From: Nepenthes gracilis
Lineage: Eukaryota > Streptophyta > Magnoliopsida > Caryophyllales > Nepenthaceae
DNA length: 64,000 nt
NCBI GenBank assembly: GCA_033239525.1
Contig: BSYO01000033.1
Span: forward strand, 7,121,501-7,185,500
Reading direction: 5' to 3'
The first letter of the stretch is position 1. Every line of letters starts with the position of its first letter. The notes under the pieces are model-generated. The model had not been told where the DNA came from, did no database searches, and worked only from the letters and a program-made list of their open reading frames with translations. This document shows, piece after piece, positions 11,551 through 24,130 of this stretch. A program made the position numbers and the translations under genes.

Positions 11551-14500
11551 AAGCAATATCTGTCAGCCCAGCCAAATTGTAACAAGCTTTATTTTTATCC
11601 TTTGGTAAAATCTTGGTCATCATATCATTCCTATTTTCTTCAGTATCGACCTTTTCCAGTGACAGCAGACCGGCTCCAAGCACATCTCCCACCCAATGGT
11701 ATCGAACATTAATATATTTTGATTTAGAGTGGAATGAAGAGTTCTTATAAAGATGTATGGCACTTTGACTATCACGGAATACCTTATACTTTTTCTATTT
11801 AAGGCCTAATTATTGGATGAACTTTCTCATACACAACATCTCCTTACAAGCTTTTATCACTGTGATGTACTCGGTTTCAGTAGTTGACAAGGCTACGCCT
11901 TCTGTTGCTTGGATTGCCAAGAAACTATACATCCTATAAATTTTACCAAATACCTTGAGGTAGATTTATGGGAGTCAATATCTCGAGCCATATCAGCGTT
12001 TGAGTAGCCCACTAATTTGAGGCTAGTCACTTCCAAGATACAGGCACCTCTTGGAAGTTTCTCGAATATATCTCATGATTCACTTAACCACGGATCAGTG
12101 TTCCTTACCTAGGTTTGATAGAAACTGGCTAACTGTGCCAATAGCATGTCCTATGTTGAGTCTTGTGCATACCAGGGCATACATCAGGTTTCCCACAGTT
12201 GAGGAATAGGGAACGCCTCTCATGTATGTCTTCTCTTCGTCCGAGGATAGACATTGGCGAGTGCTCAACCTGTGGTGGTTTGCTAATGGTATACTCACAG
12301 GCTTTGACTTGTCCATATTGAATCGTTGAAACACTTTCTCAATATAGTTTTCTTGAGACAACTATAATTTTTTTGCCTTTCGATCGCGGATAATTCTGAC
12401 ACCAAGAATTTGCCTCGCTGATCCCAGGTCCTTTATAGCAATGACCGCCCAAGTTACTCTTTTAACTTCTTTATCCGAGCACTATTGCGTTCAACAATTA
12501 GCATGTCATTCACGTACAGTAGAAGGATAACAAAATCATCATCGAAAAACCTCTGTAAAATACACAGTGAACACAAGTAGTCCGCAGGTATCCCTGACTA
12601 GTCATAATCGATTAGAATTTCTTATACCATTGTCTAGGAGCTTGCTTTAAACCGTACAGACTCTTTCTCATACGATAGACAAGTTGCTCCTTCCCCTTAA
12701 CTTTGAACATTTCCGGCTGTTTCATGTAAATTTTCTCCTCAAGTTCACCATGGAGGAAAGTCGTCCCGACATCTATTTGCTCCACCTCAAGGTTCTAAGT
12801 AGCAGCCAAATCAAACACAACCCGTATAGAGGACATCTTTACAACTGGAGTAAAAATCTCATCAAAGTCGACCCCCTTTATCTGATTGAAGCCTTTCACC
12901 ACTAACCATACCTTATACCTTAATTTCATGGTGTTCTCATCCGTTTTTAATCGGATGACCCATTTGTTCTTTATAGCCCTTTTTCCTTTGGGGAGTTTGG
13001 TTAAATCAAATGTGTGATTATCATGAATAGAACTCATTTCATCCTTCATGGCCTCTAGCCATTTCTCCTTACTCTCGTCCTCTATAGCATCTTTAAAACT
13101 CTCAGGCTCTTTGGTATCAGTGAGTATAACATATTCACTAGACGACAGACGGACGGACGACCATCTGTTTCGTGAGGATCGTTTGACAGCTACATCATCG
13201 GCCGGTTGAGGGATGACTTTATCTTAATCTTCATCAGGTGCCGTAATTGCCTCTCTATTATCCTCAACCTCCTCAGGACCATTGTCCTTGTCTTCTAGGG
13301 ATACCGGATAGATAATTTTGACACTTACTTTGTCTATTCGATCTACATCACACTTATCTTTTCTGTCAATATCCTCGATCGTTTTATCTTCAACAAAGGT
13401 TATGTCCATTGACCGGACAAGTCTTATTCCGATTAGATCATAAAATCTATAACCCAACTTATCTTTTCCATAGCCTAGAAAGACGCATTACATTGTATTT
13501 GGCTCCAACTTTGTTCTTTTATTTCTTGGGATATGAACGAATACTTTACATTTAAACACCCATAAATGATCATAAGATGGCTCATTGTTTGACCATATCT
13601 TCTCTAGCACTTCACCCTTCAATGGTCTACTGAGTGACCTATTTATGATATAGACCGCTGTCTTCAATGCTTCGGCCTAGAAGTGTCCAGAAAGTTTAGC
13701 TTCGGAAAGCATACACCGTACTCTTTTTAAAAGTGTGCGGTTCATCCGCTCAACTACTTCGTTCAACTGTGGCGTCTTTGGAGGTGTTTTCTGATACCTA
13801 ATACCATGTGATCGGTAATAGGTATCAAAAGAGCCTATGTATTCATCGTCGTTATCATTTCCGATGGTCTTCATTTTTTCCCGTTTGACGCTCAACAAGA
13901 GTATAAAATTGTTCAAATATATCGAGAACCTGGTCCTTGGTTTTTAATGGGTAGACTCACAGCTTTCTGGAACAATCATCAATGAAAGAAACGAAATATT
14001 GGGCTCCACCAAATGACTTCTCTTTAAATGTTCCATACACATCTGTGTGGATGAGATCAAGTATCTCCGCCTTTGTGGAGGATGAGTCTCCATGGAATGA
14101 GACTCTATTTGCTTGCCGGCAAACAATGAGGACACGTATTCAGTTCGTCCTCCTTTACTCCGGAGATAAGACCTTTCCTGACTAGATGACACAACCCACA
14201 TTCACTTATGTAGCCCAATCTCCTGTACTACAAGTTCTCAGACTCCTTATCACTTACGGCGTTCACGTCCCCGGCCATTGCACAGGCCTTCATCACATAC
14301 AAGTCGGAGCACTTTTTTCCTCTTGCCACAAAAAGAGATCCACTTGTCAGTTTCCACTCGCCTTCATAAAAATTATTACAGTAGTCGTCATCATCCAACC
14401 GACTAGCTGAAATAATATTTAGCCGGATATTAGGGATTTAACATACATCCTTCAACAGCAATTTCATCCCATTATTGGTTACCAAAACAACATTATCTCT

Positions 14501-15513
14501 ACCTACAACTGGGGATATTCCTTTATTTCTTATTCTTATCACTCCAAAGTCTCCTGGAGTGTAGGATGTGAATAGTCTTCTTTTGGATGTAGCACATAGG
14601 GAAGCACTAGAGTCGACAACCCAACTGGCCTCATGGTCCATCAGGCTTGCAATATTTTCTTCACATGTCACCAGGAGGTCGCCTCCTGTGACTATTGAGA
14701 TCGAGGACGTTTCCTCTCCTCGTCTCTTATCTCCTTTATCTTTCTCCGCATTTTCACACTTCCATTGGAAGTAATGTTTCTTGATGTGGCCCTTTTTACC
14801 ACAGTGATGGCCTTAAGGTTTTGATACCTTGACCGTGACTTGTTACGGTCTTTTTCTCATAATTTCTAACTGCGACCTCTACTCCTTCCCCTTGATTCTG
14901 TCACAAATACTTCAGAGTGAGGGGATGACGAGATCCCTTGTAACTGCCTTGACTCATTCACGAGTAAAGAAACAATAACCTTATCCAACCTTAGTGTATC
15001 CTTTCCAAACATTAAAGTTGTGACGATGTGATCATAGGAGGACGACAGAGAGGCCAGTAGAACCAATGCCTTGTCCTCCTCCTTAATTTCCTCATCAATG
15101 GTGGATATCTGTATCAATATTCTATTAAACTCATCCAAATGCTTCTCGAAACTCCCACCTTTTGACAACCATAAACCATAAAATTGCTTCTTTACATGTA
15201 GTCTGGTTGTCAAGAATTTGGACTTATATCGGCTCTCTAACTTCTCCCAAACCTCCATCGAATCAGTCAGACCAGGAACCTCTTGGAGAGTATTGTCCGC
15301 CATGCATAGTTTAATGGTACAGTTGTCAAGGTCTCTTTTATCTTGCTATTCATTATCAGTCAGGTTTGCTGGCTTTTCATCCTTATTCAGTACCTTCACT
15401 GTTCCTTCTCTGGTTAGAATATTCTTCACCCTCTCTTACGAGAGGATGAAGTTGCCCTACCCGTTGAACTGTTCCGCTCTAAATAGTAGATTCTTCGACG
15501 ATGATGATCTCAT
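11551..15513 (-). pseudogene. Copia-2 gag-pol, heavily disrupted
   Basis: Remnants in order on the minus strand: Gag from the ATG at 15513 (with a TAG at the same early codon as Copia-1) through 14866; a protease at about 14610 where the DSGA motif reads DSSA; integrase pieces 14201-13677 (ending MNRTLLKRVRCMLSEAK); the linker and integrase C-terminus 13457-13224; RT fingers 13049-12795; an RT catalytic box reading YVND at 12505-12516, so the first metal-binding Asp is Asn; and the thumb/RNase H start 12361-12095. Compared with Copia-1, these changes remove protease and RT function independently of the frameshifts. Mobilisation could only have been in trans. Confidence 0.88.
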
Positions 15514-15535
15514 TTAGACAAAGTTCTCAACCTAT

Positions 15536-15548
15536 CTCTGATACCACT
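15536..15548 (-). other. Primer binding site of Copia-2
   Basis: Minus-strand AGTGGTATCAGAG directly after the 5' LTR, an exact match to the usual initiator-Met tRNA site. Confidence 0.9.
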
Positions 15549-16385
15549 TATTAGGATTAGAAGGCGTCCGACTATTCCACAGATAGATACAGTAAAGGAA
15601 TGCGGAAGAAGAGAATGAACACCCGACTTTTTACATGGAAAACCCTTATCAAATAAGGAAAAAGATCACGGGACAATCTGTCCACAAAACCAATTTTACT
15701 ATGTGAGGTTGGGAACAATTTTCACTGTTACACAAATACAAGAGAAAAGAGAAACGAAGAATAGAGTAAAAGCAATGCACTATGTGTTGCTCACAATTCT
15801 CTCATTCCTTCACCGTTTTTACTCTCTCTTTGTTTTTTTCACATTTAGCCTCACACACCTGTCTCTCTCTCAACAGGAAGCCCGTTTACTTGCTTTTAAT
15901 ATCGAGACCTATATACAGCAAATTTGAGAAATATTCCATATCCACCGATAAGATCTGTCATTGCCAACAATATGAATATGTGTTGTACAAAAACGGTTCC
16001 TGTATAACCGTTTGAGATCATGTGTTCTCAAAAAATCTTTTGAGTTGGTATCATTCTGGATTTCCTGGTGGACGACCCACATTCCACCGTCCACATTCTC
16101 TACAAGGTCGGTCAACACCCATTGACCGTCCTCTCCACATGACCGGTCAATGCCCCTATTGACCGGTCGGTGTTGTCCGTCTGGGATCCCTCAGTAATAC
16201 AAGGTAGCTCATGTCATCAACCGGTTAACTTGTTGACCGGTATTGTTACCTGTTCAAAAATATTTCGATCAACATAGTTGACTGAAACTTTATTTGCATA
16301 TTCTGTGTATAGTAGCATATAAAGCTTACATGTTCTATCCAAGTCCTCCGGTTACAAGGACTTTCATAAGGGAGTGCCCCCAACA
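15549..16385 (-). repeat. 5' LTR of Copia-2
   Basis: 837 bp, the same length as its partner. Inner end TATTAGGATTAG (partner TGTTGGGGTTAG), outer end CCCCCAACA. TATATA at 15910-15915 on the minus strand. Confidence 0.9.
16110..16283 (-). promoter_or_regulatory. TTGAC/GGTCAA cluster in Copia-2 5' LTR
   Basis: GGTCAAC 16110, TTGACC 16122, GGTCAA 16145, TTGACC 16159, GTTGACC 16232 and GTTGACT 16277, about 200-370 bp upstream of TATATA on the minus strand. The palindromic core ACCGGT also recurs between the sites. Confidence 0.5.
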
Positions 16386-16390
16386 GAACG
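16386..16390. repeat. Right target-site duplication GAACG (Copia-2)
   Basis: Matches 10686-10690 exactly. Confidence 0.93.
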
Positions 16391-19300
16391 GATAACGGGA
16401 GTGGTGCAAATCAACTAGTAGTGGACTCCATATAATATTTAGAAAAACAGAGATTAAGCAATGCGTTAAATGATTGATCAAGCACATATCCGATGCGTGG
16501 TAACATCAGACGCGGTGACGACGAACAAGGGAATATGAAGAGATGCCGACGTCCACCTAGAGAAGGAAAGTTAAAGTACCCTGAAGTCTCAATATTCTGT
16601 CACCAAAATCGGAGAATAATCCAAGATTGAGACAGAAACGTAGTGTGGATTTTGTTCATACCTTCATACACGCACACTTAAAATAAATTTTCCTACTGGG
16701 CTAGAAACTTTCTAAGAGAATCTGTTTGTGGCATCTATAAAGTAATCAGAAAAGATAGGCGATAGAGGAGGAAGGTGATCATCATCTTTTGGCAAATTGT
16801 TCCATACGTCAGACGAGCTATGCGAGGAGCCGACTTTGCTTTCTATCTTTTACAGAACTGATATAGATGAGATGCAGCATATTCTCTTCAATCTCATCCC
16901 ACATGCAGAAAATGTTTCATGCATGGGCGTTGATATAGAAGATCTAAATGGAGTATGCGGCAGTCTACACCATGCCATTGTCAACATGAAGGACTTAAGA
17001 GAGCGGACAATCGTCCCTAGACTAGCTCAGCCAAAAGGGCAAGAAAATTGGCCCATGGGAGCTGGTTGCTTGAAGCTTGTCCACCACATTAGTGGACGGA
17101 GATATTGTTTTGCTAAGACATTATTACAGCAACGGTTAATTTTGATTTAAATTTGTTCTATCTGATCAGTTTATTTAAAGATGTTGTTGAGATTTGAAGC
17201 ATGTGTCCAACTGACCCAGCAGAAACATACCTTGACATCTGGTTGATCGTCAATCATCAAACCCTATTAGAGTACAAAGAACAATAATATGCAATTAAAT
17301 ATATAAAAATTATACAATAATATTTAACGTAAAAAATTATTATCAATTAATAAAAAAATTATAAAATAAATTTTAAACAAATCCAATATAAAGTATTTGG
17401 TCACAAATAATCATTTTTAGATTTCTTCATAACTACCCATGTGAATAATATGTTAAAATATAATCCCAACACATTTAACAATCATACGACAGAAAATAGA
17501 ATAAGAAAATAAACAATTAATTTGTAATATATTCTAGAACCAAGAAAATAATAATAAATTTGAGTTGGGTAAAAAATAAAATTCAAAATAAATTTTAAAT
17601 AGATATCAAAAATCTTCATCTCCTCTTTCTTTCCTGTTCTCTTTACATCATTGTACTTCTTATGTTAAAATGATCTTTTTCATCCATCCTAAAATTGAAA
17701 TAAGACTTTTTATACTCTATATGGCTGCTTAAGTAGCTAGCTCACGGTTTGCCCCTAGAAATCCCCCCAAGAATAGCTCCTAAGTTGACTATTTGTGACC
17801 TTTTCGCATTATGCTACTGGAAATCTTTTCAAACCTAACGCTTAAGTTACTAGTTCACAGTCCTCTTACGAAACCTTCAGTAATCAATTTTGGTTGAATC
17901 AGTTTTGTGCGAAATACCCTTGCAGCATCAGCATTGACAAATCATGAGTTCAATGAGTATGAGACTTATAAATAAGTAACCTAAAATCTAATAGACCTAT
18001 CCCAAAAAATTCAAAGTGTGACTTAATAATAATTTTGAACAAATATTAGTAGTGGTAGTAGAGGGAAACCCCTCCCCCTTCTGTATGAATTTGTAATATT
18101 TTTTGGGCCTATCAAATATGCTATATAGTATTTACACTAAGGTTTTAAAGTGTGATTATAAAATATAATTTGTAATTGTCTCATTTCGTATAACCATATT
18201 TGAAAATAGTAAAATTTCTCTTCCTTTGGCTGTATTTTTTTTTTTGAATTTGAAATCTTTTCATTTAAATATAATCTATCATTATCCAATTATTATTATT
18301 TTACTTTTATGAATTTTTGAAACCCTAAGAACAACATTGTTTTGATAAGACTGTATTACATCAAGAAGAAGTTAAATTCTAGTGCAACTGCTGCTCTGGT
18401 GAATCAAATATGAGGTTGCGGTTTCCCACCACGAGTTTTTGGAGTTGCTGTAGAATTTGTTTGATTTGAACTAATCTACTAAGTTATTCTTTTTTGCCTT
18501 TTGCGAAATCCTTATACATTTGAGGGAGAATGTCTGTGAATAATTGAAAAATATCATTTTATCTCAATATTCACTCAGGGATTATGATTTTGAAGAGATA
18601 AAAAAAATTAATATTCAAATTTAAGATTTGATGTTATCCAATTTAGTCTGAAGAACTAATATGATATCCGAGCCTTTTTCTTAAATTGTTAACTTGATAA
18701 TGAATAAAATGGACGTACGGTCCTATCAAGTCTTGATCAACATGGTATATGTGCAACGTTTTGCTAGAATGATGTAAGAAGTTGACATCACCTTATCTGC
18801 CATTATAGGGAATATGAATAATCTGATGCACTTATTTGTACTTGGACGAAGTGGAAAGCACTTCTTGAAGTAACATTTGTCAAGAACATATTCTTGACAA
18901 TGAAGTTTTCTCCCTTTTTCTTTTTTGTTTTTTTAATTTTTTTATCAAGTAAAAATAAGGTCATAAATTTACTTATGTGACATTACAGATAAATTTAAAG
19001 GGCTTCTAAAAGGATATAATGTTCTAAGAGAAATTCAACATTGTATTTTTCTAACTAGCCATGCTATTTATGGTAAGCGTGAACCTTTTCCCTCATTTCG
19101 AGAATAGAAGTGCTAGATAAAAAAAATGCCTTCTGCTCTTTCAAAATGGGCAAAGATTCTGCGATCTCAAATCTATTTGCAATCCAAACCTTTAGTTTTA
19201 CTGAATCGATTAGATTGGCTTGGTCGGGAGATGAGAGGATTGGATTCGAAACTTGATTTTTATCCTTTGTGCCTCCACTACTTGAAGCATATATATGTAC

Positions 19301-20299
19301 ATACCCGAGGGAAGGATCATGGATCATGGAATTCCAATTTCACACTATTTAAGATCAGGTACCAATGAGCTGAAAAGAAAATCACCCAAACAAATTTAAA
19401 TTTTAGCTTTGGGGCAAAAACCAGGAGCCAGTTGCACCGTTACAGGGCTCGATCCATGATGCTCCAATCACGAACTGAGTCAAACATAATGAACTGAATC
19501 AAAGTAATGGTATGCTTAAGAAGTTCAAAGGTGATCTAATCAAGAACTGTGATTAAGTCCCTTATGTCGCAAAAGTAATTTCCTAAATGCGGTCACAAGT
19601 AAGAGATGTGCACCCACATTTCATTTGAGCCACTGATGTAGTTTTCTGATTAGGTGGCAACCTCTTTGGTGCCTTACGATCGGGCAGGGACCAGTATCCA
19701 GTAACATACATAAGCCAATAAGGTACCCTTATGATGTTTTCTGTCCACTTGTCTTCCTGTTATCTTTTGGGTCGTTGAGTTGACAGGGTAGGATAAATGT
19801 GAGAATAAATGGATTAGACAATTGGATAACTCCAACTCCATTTCCACTTCAACAGATGCTCCAAGAGAAGATGCATCATGAACTTCTATGGTCCATAAGT
19901 ATGTGCAATTGTCATTTAAAAACAAGGGAAATAAAGAAAGAACCAATTAGCAAGGAAAAATTAGCGTTTTCTATCCCGAGTTGCTGATTATAACTTGTAT
20001 TATTACATATAAATTTTTTAAAGATCTAACAACTTAAATTGAATAATGAAAAATTCTATTATATGATAGAAGTAACCTTATGTTTGCTAGAGTATGAAAT
20101 CTTTTTTTATTCCTCACCTAATATCTTGTAATGTTTTCTTGACATTACCTAAATATATAACTTGTTGTATAATAGATAATAAAGGTAAAAATGGAAGAGG
20201 TCTTCATCAGCCAATGATAAAAGGCAAATTAGGAATAATCCAAAGGATTTCTTTTACGTCTCATCCTATAAACATAGTCCATGACTCTTAGGCATCATC
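16391..20299. other. Spacer upstream of glutaredoxin 1
   Basis: AT-rich from about 17150. Apart from the weak ORF at 16797-17150 no coding region is recognised, and no repeat boundaries were found. The two opposite-strand ORFs near 19064-19368 overlap each other and show no domain. Confidence 0.55.
16797..17150 (+). CDS. Unrecognised ORF, 117 aa
   Basis: ATG at 16797 to TAA, 117 codons in balanced-composition sequence, unlike the AT-rich flanks. The protein has a mixed soluble composition (segments DIDEMQHILFNLIPHAEN and MKDLRERTIVPRLAQPKG) with no signal peptide, membrane segment or recognisable motif. It lies 400 bp beyond the Copia-2 insertion, and the open stretch at 10571-10690 may belong to the same disturbed locus, though on the other strand. 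It could be an exon fragment or chance. Confidence 0.25.
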   Translation: MFHTSDELCEEPTLLSIFYRTDIDEMQHILFNLIPHAENVSCMGVDIEDLNGVCGSLHHAIVNMKDLRERTIVPRLAQPKGQENWPMGAGCLKLVHHISGRRYCFAKTLLQQRLILI

Positions 20300-20307
20300 T
20301 ATAAATA
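20300..20307 (+). promoter_or_regulatory. TATA box of glutaredoxin 1
   Basis: TATAAATA in CTATAAATAG, 122 bp before the ATG. The paralogue has the same octamer 130 bp before its ATG. Confidence 0.7.
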
Positions 20308-20428
20308 GAAATGGATAGTTGTTCAAGTCCACCGCAGCAAGAGCCATAAGTCCTCTTACTCATAATCCCCAAGCTTCATCCTTTGTCGTTTCCCTCCTTT
20401 CCATAACGCATTTAAAGAATCTGAAGTT

Positions 20429-20752
20429 ATGGATACCGTAAGGCGTCTAGTGGACGAAAACCCAGTGGTGATCTTCAGCAAGAGTTCCTGCTGCATGTGC
20501 CACTCCATGAAACAACTCATAACCAGCTACGGAGCTAATCCGATGGTCTACGAGCTTGATCAAGTCCCAAATGGGCGGGAGATCGAGAGAGCACTACAAA
20601 GGCTCGGGGGTAAGCCGAGCGTGCCTGCAGTTTTTATCGGCCAGAGGTTTGTAGGTGGGGCTAATGATGTCATTAGCCTTCAAGTCCAAGGCCAGCTAGT
20701 CCCCATGCTGATGGGTGCAGGAGCTATATGGATTTGGAATAGAACCAATTAG
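20429..20752 (+). CDS. CC-type glutaredoxin, CCMC active site
   Basis: Single-exon 107-aa protein of the land-plant CC-type (ROXY) glutaredoxin class. Family members act as small glutathione-linked proteins that bind TGA transcription factors in development, nitrate and stress signalling. Active site C21-C22-M23-C24, followed by HSMKQL. Glutathione-pocket elements are SVPAVFIG (64-71) and GGAND (76-80). L90-V-P-M-L94 corresponds to the conserved Leu-rich motif near the C-terminus. The C-terminal ALWL motif linked to TGA partners reads AIWIWNRTN, so the end departs from ROXY1 and is closer to the GRXS2-like group from memory. Length is normal for the class. The ATG follows a TATA box by 122 bp. 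A paralogue in the same orientation lies at 49812-50147. Confidence 0.95.
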   Translation: MDTVRRLVDENPVVIFSKSSCCMCHSMKQLITSYGANPMVYELDQVPNGREIERALQRLGGKPSVPAVFIGQRFVGGANDVISLQVQGQLVPMLMGAGAIWIWNRTN

Positions 20753-21951
20753 TTCTACGACTAAGTTATAAGAGCATGATCTTCAAAAATCAACATGAAC
20801 CCCATTAGCAAGAGTGGAGGCGTCGGAAATCTCCTTTCCTTATGCTGAGTTCCTTTTTTTTTTTTTTCTTCCTCCATTTTCCCTTCTTTCTTTTTTTTTT
20901 TTTTGGTAAGTTATTTTCCCTTTTTTCTGTTTTAAACTTCTCGTACTCCGAGAAGATAATGTCACATGAGATAGCCATCGATTGAGCCACAAGGGTTCAC
21001 GGCTTAGGAAAATGGTAACTTTGTTCTGTTGTACTACGTTCAAGGGATCTTGTTCTCTAGTTTTGAACATTTTCTCCAGTTCTATTTTATCTATATAAAC
21101 AGACATTTTGGGTCTAAAAGTTTCATCTATGGGTTCATGCTTACGTTTTTCAAGATCAAAAAAAGGAATAATAAGCTACTTTTCCGCAAACAATTCGATT
21201 AAGAATGTGCCCAAATAGCTACAACTCTGAATTAAAGCCTTGGGCCGGTGTGGTTGATTAGAGAAATTAACACGTTACATTGGCATATATCATAAGTATG
21301 ATTTGATAGGGTTTAGGAAGTTGCGGAAGAATAAAATTAAGTTAAATATATATTAAGAAATTAATAAATTTAATTTTAAGATTGAGGATGTGACAGTGAG
21401 CTTTTTATAGATGATTTAATTTTAATTGATGGAACAAAAGAGGGTTTTAACTTGAAAGTTTAGAGAGAGACTTTTGAGGTTATATTGAATGTTTAGTTTA
21501 TAAATATTGAAGAAGATGATGAGAAGTGATGATAGGGACTAAATAACCTGCCAAATATTCAGATATATGTTGGATTGTGATTCATAGAAATGGGGAAATT
21601 GACCAGGATGTTTGTCATTGAAAGAAAACAAGTTAGATAAAAGGGGCCAATTGCTAAAGGGTGCGGTGGGATCAAAAGATATCTCTCAAATATATTTAAA
21701 AAAATACTATAAGATAGTTGTTAAATCAACTACAATCTCAATTAAATCAACTATAATCAAAAAAATTGAGACCACCATATTATCAAACAATATGGAATAG
21801 GATTCAACATGATACAATACAAGAAAATGTGAAGTTTGAACACTAGAAGAATTGATATTGATGCATCATAGATATGAATTGCTAACAAATTAGAGTGTTG
21901 CTGGGTCTTCGGGTTGAGCGGAAGCGGGTTTGGTCTCCATACTTCTCGGTG
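20753..21951. other. Spacer downstream of glutaredoxin 1
   Basis: Contains 3' flanking sequence of the gene, two poly-T runs (about 20854-20905) and AT-rich DNA up to the Tat LTR. No clear AATAAA was found close to the stop. No gene recognised. Confidence 0.6.
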
Positions 21952-24130
21952 TGAATCCTGCACACCACAATTTAAAAATGAGAGGTTAGAAGATTAGCGG
22001 GGCTCATTCTTTGGCATATCATCCGATATTCAAATCCGTAATTTTTTTTAGGAAAAAATGCAAGAACAAAAATAGATGAGTGATGATGCAAGGAAGGGGT
22101 TTTTTGAGTTTAATTTGAAGACTGCACTCGGTGTGGAGCGGTTTTGGTGGCCATGTGCTCGTGGGGTCAGCTTTGATATCACAGAGGCGAGCATTATGAG
22201 GGAATTCTCAAGAGGCTCTAGGGCAGAGCGAGGATTCTGAATGTTCGAGGGCTGATTGTGTACGAATGCCAACGTCTGAGGGTTGGTATTAGCGTTAGCG
22301 TAGGCGTTGGTGTGAGCTTGTTCTTCGAGTCTGTCATAAGGGCTTTTTATAGTCTCTGGGTCAGCTCAGCCTTACTTAGGAGGTGAGGTTGGTTGCCACT
22401 TATCCTGCACAAACTCGGTGAGCTTGCATGAGGATTGCAGATATCAATTTAGATAACTATGATCATTTGGAGGGAATTCTTTCCTTCCTTGGGAAGATAC
22501 TACACGCAACAAATGTTTGGGTTACCATTATGGGAGATATGCTAAGTTGGGAGTTGCCATTCCTAGAGAGACCACGATTTGGGGGAATATTTGTGGTTCT
22601 AGCCGATTAAGGTAAGTGATCTTCAATACGCGAGAACAGTGTTGTAGGCCATCCGGATTCGACTGTAGTTGGTTCGCTGAAGTGTTACTCTTGGTCAACA
22701 GAAACATTAATCGGCCTATGGGCCAGTGTGCTAGATGCCTCCTGGGCTGGCCGCCAAATTCATGGATCTTTGCATTGAGCCGACCCATTTCTATCGTCTC
22801 CATCACTAGCCCTCGTGCTAGAAGGTTCAAATTTTTAACCCCAGGCATGTTTATAATGGTATGTGACATGCCGTGTCGTCTTCCCCCTTTTGCTCCTTCT
22901 CCAGGCTATCCTTATATTCCCCCTTTACTGTTTCTGGCGTGATTCCTCTGCATCTGTGATTTTCTACATATTTGTTGGGACGGAGGTTCCCTGGCATTTA
23001 GCAGCCTGTCGATTCCTTCATGTGCTGTAAATTGAGGGTTTTATTATGTCTCTTCGCATCACATTTTACCTTTATCAGTGAAGTAGCGTGGGAGCCCAAA
23101 TTGGCCATGAGGTGTGGGTCTTTGATTGTCGGTACCGATGGGAGTTTGCTCCTGACATTCGATGGTGTCATCCTGGGACACACTTGTGGTTTGCTTTGAT
23201 TACCCTTTTTGCCTAGGGGACCACTTTGGTCACCTCTTTTCATGCCCGTTCTTGAGCTATGCTTGCCGCTGTTTATGACTGGGTTGAGGCTTTCCTTTCT
23301 CTTTACCTTCACCTTGAGTGGTGGCTTGCCTCTAGAACGGGCTCAGGCACCTCAAGAACAGATGTCTCTACAGTTTTGCCTTGCTGTTGATAGGGTTGGT
23401 GGCCAATTCCCAGACTCGAGGCTATTTTTTTCTTATCATGGGGTGAAGCTCCCCTTTACCCTTTGGCTCCCTCCTTGTGGTGAGTTCCTACTCTGACTCC
23501 TGAACTGGTATTCCTAGGGCCCCACTTTCTTGCTTGCCGAATGTAGGCCAGTCTTTCACTTGGGTTTTTTCCTTTTGGTGACGTACTTACCTGAGGGTTT
23601 GTTGCAATTGGGTTTCATATATCTGTTTTTCTTCATTATCTCCTTTTGTTGTACGCCAACATCTGGGCCCTCGCAATTTTGTAATGGGAAATGAATGGAA
23701 CTAGTAACTATTTTTGCCCGTACTATTTTTACTTCTTTTTTTCTTTTTTCTTTTTTTTTTTACATCGGGATGTATTGAGCATCTGTCGTCCTGGCTGGAG
23801 GCCAATCCGGATCGTTGGGCAGTCAAATCGGCTGGTTGTTGGACTAGGTAGCTCAGCAGGTGGCAAGTCGAAACTAGACTGAATCATTGACCGATCAAAC
23901 CGGTAAGTTGCTAGACTGTATTGTTGGTCGATTAGTCAAACCGGAGCCGAATTGATTTGTTGGCCATCGAATCGGCCAATAGCTAGAATGGGTAATTTAC
24001 TAGTCAATTCAATCGGAATCCAAAGTGGGTCACCAGCTTGTTAGTTTGACTCTAAGTTCATTATATTTGCCCGCCACCAGTTTGGTGTCCTCGACAAGTG
24101 GAGCATAGTGGCCTGGGTGGTTGCACCATT
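21952..24130 (-). repeat. 3' LTR of Tat copy 2
   Basis: Left end TGAATCCTGCACACC aligns with TGCATCCTACATACC at 44350. Further in, GAGAGGTTAGAAG and CCGATATTCAAAT match GAGAGGTTAAAGG and CGACGCTCAAAT of the 44.4-kb copy. A minus-strand TATA box (GACTATAAAAAG, near 22350) and the block CATCACTAGCCC...TTCTCCAGGC (22800-22905) align with 30090-30195. The right end near 24130 is a weak estimate. ORFs within it are incidental. Confidence 0.55.

Larger units (their letters stand above)
10691..16385 (-). mobile_element. Copia-2: Tork/Tnt1-like LTR retrotransposon
   Basis: A 5695-bp element on the minus strand with two 837-bp LTRs, a perfect GAACG target-site duplication, and a primer binding site reading TGGTATCAGAG. 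The internal domain order is the same as Copia-1 and the proteins are clearly related, but the LTR sequences differ apart from the shared TTGAC-rich style, so this is a sister family rather than a second copy. Coding is more decayed than in Copia-1, with many frameshifts and altered catalytic residues. The LTRs differ at roughly one position in eight where compared by eye, which suggests an insertion millions of years old. Confidence 0.93.

Noticed and set aside
19064..19368. Two opposing ORFs of 80-87 codons
   Set aside because: They overlap in antisense, have no domain or supporting signals, and lie in AT-rich spacer.
22528..23496. Several 95-113-codon ORFs on both strands
   Set aside because: They lie within the Tat LTR, overlap each other, and match no family. 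GC-richer LTR sequence gives longer chance ORFs.
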